Below, piece after piece: positions 6,556 to 9,749 of a DNA stretch of 9,749 bases; within the stretch, counting starts at the first letter, position 1; every line of letters begins with the position of its first letter. The notes below the pieces were generated by a model that was not told the DNA's origin, ran no database searches, and saw only the letters and a program-made list of their open reading frames with translations. A program made the translations under genes and the position numbers. Source of the stretch: UBA2177 sp964487525 (GTDB taxonomy: Bacteria > Patescibacteriota > Dojkabacteria > SC72); contig CAZAQC010000028.1 in the NCBI GenBank assembly GCA_964487525.1, forward strand, positions 1 to 9,749, given 5' to 3'.

Positions 6556-7298
6556 TGAAATATTTAATAATTGATAAAAGACAGAGGGTTGAAGTCGCTA
6601 CAATGGGAGACATACCTACAGGATCTGCTAGGTTAATAGAAGAATTGAAAAAGAAGGAATTAGAATATGATTTTGTATACAATGACGAACTAGAATTTCT
6701 CTTTCTTGATGGAAATACCGAGATAAAAGCAAAGGGGAAGGATATTAAAGAGTACACACATATAATATTTAGAGGGCATAGTCTAGATAGTGATAAGGAG
6801 TACCATTTTAAAAGGTATATCATTGACTATATTGATCAATACAATGAAGAGAATCCAGGAAAGAAAATACTTGTACAAAACTCNNNNNNNNNNNNNNNNN
6901 NNNNNNNNNNNNNNNNNNNNNNNNNNNNNNNNNNNNNNNNNNNNNNNNNNNNNNNNNNNNNNNNNNNNNNNNNNNNNNNNNNNGAAGATTACAGAATATT
7001 TGTCAGATTAGGAAAGGTAATAGCAGGGTGGAAAAGAAAAGCTTCTGATGGATTCATGACAGTTAGTAAGGGTATCTACGAGATGTACAATGAACCAAAC
7101 AAGGAAATTAAAGATTTAGCAGAGAAAGTAGCCTCTATCTTGGATGCTGATTTCATGGCTGTAGACTTTATGTACATTGGAGACAAACCATATGTACAAG
7201 AGATAAGTTTTCATCCAGGGTACAAAGCTTACGAAACCAAAATAGAAGGAGAACCAGTAAATATAGCGGAAGCAATAATAACAGCTTTTAAAGAATAG
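6555..7298 (+). CDS. RimK-like ATP-grasp ligase, interrupted by an assembly gap
   Basis: The fourth ligase of the operon; its ATG overlaps the previous stop (TAATG). The visible N-terminal part (residues 1-110) is a pre-ATP-grasp domain: MKYLIIDKR, 'GSARLIEELKKKELEYDFVY', 'YTHIIFRGHSL', 'KKILVQNS', comparable to the N-terminal region of RimK, which ends in a similar L-N-S. The part after the gap begins EDYRIFVRLGKVIAGWKRKA (the D-x-R and R/K-x-A segments of RimK), followed by 'ADFMAVDFMYIGDKPYVQEISFHPG'. The metal-binding E-x-N of the family reads E-I-S here. The ATP-binding lysine and glycine loop must lie in the missing part. The two sides are in frame through exactly 100 N, but by comparison with RimK about 100 residues (about 300 bases) would be expected between them, so the true protein is probably about 310-320 residues. 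Its stop (TAG) directly abuts the DUF1704 stop on the other strand. Confidence 0.8.
   Translation: MKYLIIDKRQRVEVATMGDIPTGSARLIEELKKKELEYDFVYNDELEFLFLDGNTEIKAKGKDIKEYTHIIFRGHSLDSDKEYHFKRYIIDYIDQYNEENPGKKILVQNXXXXXXXXXXXXXXXXXXXXXXXXXXXXXXXXXXEDYRIFVRLGKVIAGWKRKASDGFMTVSKGIYEMYNEPNKEIKDLAEKVASILDADFMAVDFMYIGDKPYVQEISFHPGYKAYETKIEGEPVNIAEAIITAFKE
6884..6983. other. Assembly gap of 100 N inside an ATP-grasp gene
   Basis: Exactly 100 N, the usual scaffold placeholder, so the true length is unknown. It hides the ATP-binding core of the fourth ligase. Confidence 0.98.
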
Positions 7299-8459
7299 CT
7301 ATATACCAACCTTTTTAAATATTTCTAACCACCTTTCTTTAGATGGGACATTCTTTGCTTTTGGTAAAAGACCCTCCCTAACCCATTCACACTGTTTAAA
7401 ATTTATCTTCCCTGCATACAAAAGATTGTATAATGTTGGATCATTATCCAATTGCTTTATTACTTTTCTAAGACCTCTAAAATAGCATATGTCTTTGGAA
7501 TATATACCACTATAGGACGTGTCCCCCATTCCTCTTTTTACTCTATACACAGCATCAAATGATGCATACTTTGGTAAAATACCAAGAATACAATTATATA
7601 ATTGCCTAAAACTCATCTCTTCTCCTACATATATTGCATATATTAATGCTGCCTTCTTTCTTAACCACTCTTCTGTTAACAAATTCAAACTCATTTCGTT
7701 CCAGGTTGCTAGCCCCTCCTCCACATCCAAATATGACACTATATTGGGCTTACTAAAAGCCTCAAATCCACTCATTGCTCCATTGCTACCCCTTAGAACA
7801 TGAGTACCAACTTCATGCACAAGTGTTTTTCTTAATTTGAATTTACTTCTTTCGATATTAGGATCTACCAATATTTTCTTTGTCTTAATACCCACCTTAA
7901 CTCCGTTCTTCCCAATATTCATTGATTTATCTACAGCCCATCCTTCTAAACCTAATTCCACAAATACTTGATTAAATATCTTCTCAATCCCTTCATATTT
8001 CAACAATTCTCCCTTTTCTGAAACAATTCTTTTGGATATATTGTAACTATCCATATTTCCTCTTAACACTCTACAAGCATTCCTAAAAAGTTTCTCTGAG
8101 GGTTTTCCATACCTATGTACCGAGATATCAGTGACCCCTTCATTATTACCTACAGAATGCATTAATTCACTGGCTTCTTTCTTAGAGTTTATGAGGTCAA
8201 TATAGAATTCAGATATTCTTGGATCTACATCTGATATTTCTTGTATATGGGAAAGCTTTTTTAATATCTCCTTGTTATTATTCTTTACAACTCTATATTG
8301 AAATTGTGGATTATATGTATCTGAGTTAAAAAATTTCTTTTTCTCTGACTCAAGGTTTGTTGGTGTAAATACTAAAGATGTAGGAATTCTCAATTCACCA
8401 AGCAATTGAGTTACTTCTTTTGAACTTATGCTGTTTTTGGGTTTACTAAAAAAGCTCAT
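7299..8459 (-). CDS. DUF1704 family metallopeptidase (MATCAP-like, tyrosine carboxypeptidase relative)
   Basis: 386 residues. Family landmarks in order: NPQFQY (50-55), an N-terminal helical region with 'VHRYGKPSEKLFRNACRVLRG' (114-134), a core with 'KKILVDP', the zinc motif HEVGTH (H215, E216, H220; HExxxH) followed by VLRGSNG, EEGLA (247-251; the 'QEGLA' motif, E248 a likely third ligand), and 'YRVKRGMGDTSYSGIYSKDICYFRGL' (305-330). All catalytic residues are present. Bacterial members are annotated 'flavohemoglobin expression-modulating QEGLA motif protein'; eukaryotic relatives (MATCAP) remove C-terminal tyrosine from tubulin. No signal peptide is seen, so it is probably cytoplasmic. It follows mreB by 33 bases on the same strand without a terminator, so it is likely in the trpS-mreB unit, and it ends tail to tail with the ATP-grasp operon. 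A partnership with those ligases (removing what they add) is inferred. The ATG has no Shine-Dalgarno sequence. Confidence 0.88.
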   Translation of the reverse strand: MSFFSKPKNSISSKEVTQLLGELRIPTSLVFTPTNLESEKKKFFNSDTYNPQFQYRVVKNNNKEILKKLSHIQEISDVDPRISEFYIDLINSKKEASELMHSVGNNEGVTDISVHRYGKPSEKLFRNACRVLRGNMDSYNISKRIVSEKGELLKYEGIEKIFNQVFVELGLEGWAVDKSMNIGKNGVKVGIKTKKILVDPNIERSKFKLRKTLVHEVGTHVLRGSNGAMSGFEAFSKPNIVSYLDVEEGLATWNEMSLNLLTEEWLRKKAALIYAIYVGEEMSFRQLYNCILGILPKYASFDAVYRVKRGMGDTSYSGIYSKDICYFRGLRKVIKQLDNDPTLYNLLYAGKINFKQCEWVREGLLPKAKNVPSKERWLEIFKKVGI

Positions 8460-8492
8460 ATTTACTATTCTACAGAAATAATAACTAGAAAA

Positions 8493-9512
8493 CTACCTTC
8501 TGAAATCTCGATTAAATGAAAAGACCCTCTCTCCTGTAGCTAGTAGTTCAAGAGCTATACCTGTCCCTTTAGCAACACAAAATAGTGGTTCATCAGCTAC
8601 ATGGGCGGGAACTCCTGTTGCTTTTGAGAATAGCTTATCTAAATTTCTCATCTTGGCTGTACCTCCACTCATAACCATTCCCCTATCTATAATATCTGCA
8701 GATAGTTCAGGAGGAGTTTTTTCCAAAACAGTTTGAATACTTCTTATGATACTTCTTAATGGAACTTCTACTGCCTTAGCAATATCATTTGAATCTACTA
8801 CTATGGATTTAGGCATTCCAGCACCTATATCCCTTCCCCTTACTTCCATCTCTTTAGGATCTTTTACTTCTACGGCAGAGCCTATCTTTATCTTTATGCT
8901 CTCTGCTGTCTGTTCACCTATTAATATTCCTTTCTTTTTTCTCATAAAGGAAATTATACTTTCATTTATTGCATCCCCTGCTACTCTTAGAGATTCATAC
9001 TCTACAATTCCGTCTAAAGACATTACAGCTACTTCTGTAGTTCCGCCACCCATATTAACTATCATACTACCAACTGACTTATCTATTGGAAGCTCTGCCC
9101 CTAATGCAGCTAATAGCGGTTCCGGAAGTAATGTTATGCTCTTAGATCCAACTGCATTTGCAGCCTTTAAAACAGCCCTCTGCTCTACTGTTGTAATACC
9201 TGCAGGAACACTTATAACAACATCTGGCTTGAAGAATCGTGATTTACCTAAGGCTGTATCAAAAAAATGTCTTAACAAGGCTTCTGTTACCCTAGAATCT
9301 GCTATAACACCATCCCTAAGAGGTCTTTTCGCAACGATATTCTCTGGAGTTTTTCCAATCATTTTTTTTGCTTTTTCTCCAACAGCTATAACAGTAAAGG
9401 TATTAACATCAATAGCTACTACTGTTGGTTCTACCAATACTATTCCTTCCCCTTGAACAAAAACAACTGAATTTGCTGTACCTAGATCAATACCTAATTT
9501 CTTTCCTATCAT
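8493..9512 (-). CDS. mreB: Rod-shape determining protein MreB (actin homologue), divergent
   Basis: 339 residues, normal for MreB, which forms membrane-bound filaments that guide lateral cell-wall synthesis. Visible motifs: phosphate-1 GIDLGTANSVV (7-17), 'VEPTVVAID' (27-35), 'RPLRDGVIAD' (63-72), 'SVPAGITTVEQRAV' (101-114), 'EPLLAALGAEL', phosphate-2 GGGTTEVAVMSLDG (155-168), 'IKIKIGSA', 'EVRGRD' (223-228) and 'DRGMVMSGGTAKMRNLD' (276-292). Two active-site loops differ from consensus: the phosphate-2 aspartate (V-D-I-GGG) is N153 (V-N-M-GGG), and the adenosine loop TGGGA reads SGGTA. The ATPase activity may therefore be altered. No mreC or mreD follows; the next gene downstream is DUF1704. 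It starts at ATG 30 bases after the trpS stop codon, without a Shine-Dalgarno sequence, probably co-transcribed with trpS. Confidence 0.95.
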   Translation of the reverse strand: MIGKKLGIDLGTANSVVFVQGEGIVLVEPTVVAIDVNTFTVIAVGEKAKKMIGKTPENIVAKRPLRDGVIADSRVTEALLRHFFDTALGKSRFFKPDVVISVPAGITTVEQRAVLKAANAVGSKSITLLPEPLLAALGAELPIDKSVGSMIVNMGGGTTEVAVMSLDGIVEYESLRVAGDAINESIISFMRKKKGILIGEQTAESIKIKIGSAVEVKDPKEMEVRGRDIGAGMPKSIVVDSNDIAKAVEVPLRSIIRSIQTVLEKTPPELSADIIDRGMVMSGGTAKMRNLDKLFSKATGVPAHVADEPLFCVAKGTGIALELLATGERVFSFNRDFRR

Positions 9513-9541
9513 AGATAAAAAGAACTATAAGTTATGTACTA

Positions 9542-9749
9542 TTAAAATTTCAACAACATTGCTTCCTTCATCTTATCAGCTGTCTCTCTTGCTATCTTTG
9601 ATACCTTCTTACTACCCTCCATTGCTATCTCTAGAAATTCTTTTTTCATCTTCTCCCCCTCATACCGTTTCTCCCTAATAGGAGTTAACAATTCGTTCAT
9701 AACTTCAAATAATCTTTCTTTAACCTCTATGTCCTTTATCTTTCCCTCC
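9542..9749 (-). CDS. trpS: Tryptophanyl-tRNA synthetase, C-terminal end only
   Basis: The last 68 residues and TAA stop (9542-9544) of a gene that runs off the right edge of the window. The sequence 'LFEVMNELLTPIREKRYE', then 'EGSKKVSKIARETADKMKEAM', matches the C-terminal helices of bacterial TrpRS, where L-x-P-I-R-E-R/K-R and K-A-x-x-I-A-R-E-T-x-x-x-V/M-x-E-A-M are typical. The catalytic HIGH and KMSKS motifs lie outside the window, so the assignment rests on this tail alone. It is followed after 29 bases by mreB on the same strand, with no terminator between. Confidence 0.82.
   Translation of the reverse strand, partial: EGKIKDIEVKERLFEVMNELLTPIREKRYEGEKMKKEFLEIAMEGSKKVSKIARETADKMKEAMLLKF

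Noticed and set aside
629..7298. Ribosomal protein tailing (uL10 or bL12 as substrates of the RimK-like ligases)
   Set aside because: The ribosomal genes are separated from the ligases by a strong terminator and a new promoter; adjacency alone is not enough to support this.
7519..7803. Open frame of 94 codons on the + strand inside the DUF1704 gene
   Set aside because: It is antisense to the conserved zinc-site region of DUF1704 and shows no independent gene features.
8746..9456. Long open frame of 236 codons on the + strand opposite mreB
   Set aside because: It lies entirely antisense to a clearly conserved MreB gene and has a composition typical of a mirror frame (Ser/Thr/Ile/Pro-rich), with no recognisable motif.
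54..9749. Alternative genetic code (TGA as sense codon, as in some CPR)
   Set aside because: None of the eleven genes ends in TGA, but all conserved proteins are full length under the standard code with no need to read through TGA, and low TGA use fits the AT-rich composition.
1..9749. CRISPR arrays, tRNA or rRNA genes, insertion sequences, phage genes
   Set aside because: No repeat-spacer series, no tRNA cloverleaf, no rRNA and no transposase or phage protein was seen on reading both strands.

Overview
This is an AT-rich bacterial scaffold (roughly one-third GC by eye) containing one 100-base run of N. The best guess for the host is a small-genome bacterium of the Candidate Phyla Radiation (Patescibacteria, for example Dojkabacteria or Microgenomates). 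The reasons are the low GC, very tight gene packing, mostly Shine-Dalgarno-less starts, and the presence of ATP-grasp/DUF1704 genes beside a divergent MreB. No 16S or other decisive marker is in view, so the taxonomy is an inference.

Layout. Positions 54-434 (+) hold a small unrecognised cysteine-rich protein. Positions 451-601 form a dense regulatory block: a long interrupted inverted repeat, a near-consensus sigma-70 promoter whose -35 begins on the last base of that repeat, and a folded leader resembling the L10 autoregulatory leader. This block drives rplJ (uL10) and rplL (bL12), which end at a strong intrinsic terminator (1615-1648). A second clear promoter (1682-1711) then starts a tight five-gene + strand operon (1759-7298): a 7TM protein of the kind normally fused to an inactive transglutaminase, then four consecutive ATP-grasp ligases. 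The first ligase carries a C-terminal retropepsin-like (RimB / 'ATP-dependent zinc protease') domain. The second and third resemble the cyanophycin synthetase / glutathione synthetase type, and the third has what looks like a dead stump of a Mur-ligase domain. The fourth is RimK-like and is interrupted by the N gap. The - strand runs towards this operon and carries trpS (3' end only), mreB and a DUF1704 metallopeptidase. The DUF1704 stop codon directly abuts the stop codon of the fourth ligase.

How the genes may work together. ATP-grasp ligases of these families join amino acids or peptides through acyl-phosphate intermediates. 7TM-transglutaminase, ATP-grasp and RimB-type peptidases are known genomic partners in proposed amidoligase systems, and eukaryotic DUF1704 relatives (MATCAP) remove a C-terminal tyrosine that an ATP-grasp-fold ligase (TTL) adds. 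The inferred picture is a membrane-associated pathway that builds a peptide or adds amino-acid tails, with two candidate peptidases for trimming or reversal. No substrate or precursor peptide can be identified here. This four-ligase cluster is the most interesting part of the window.
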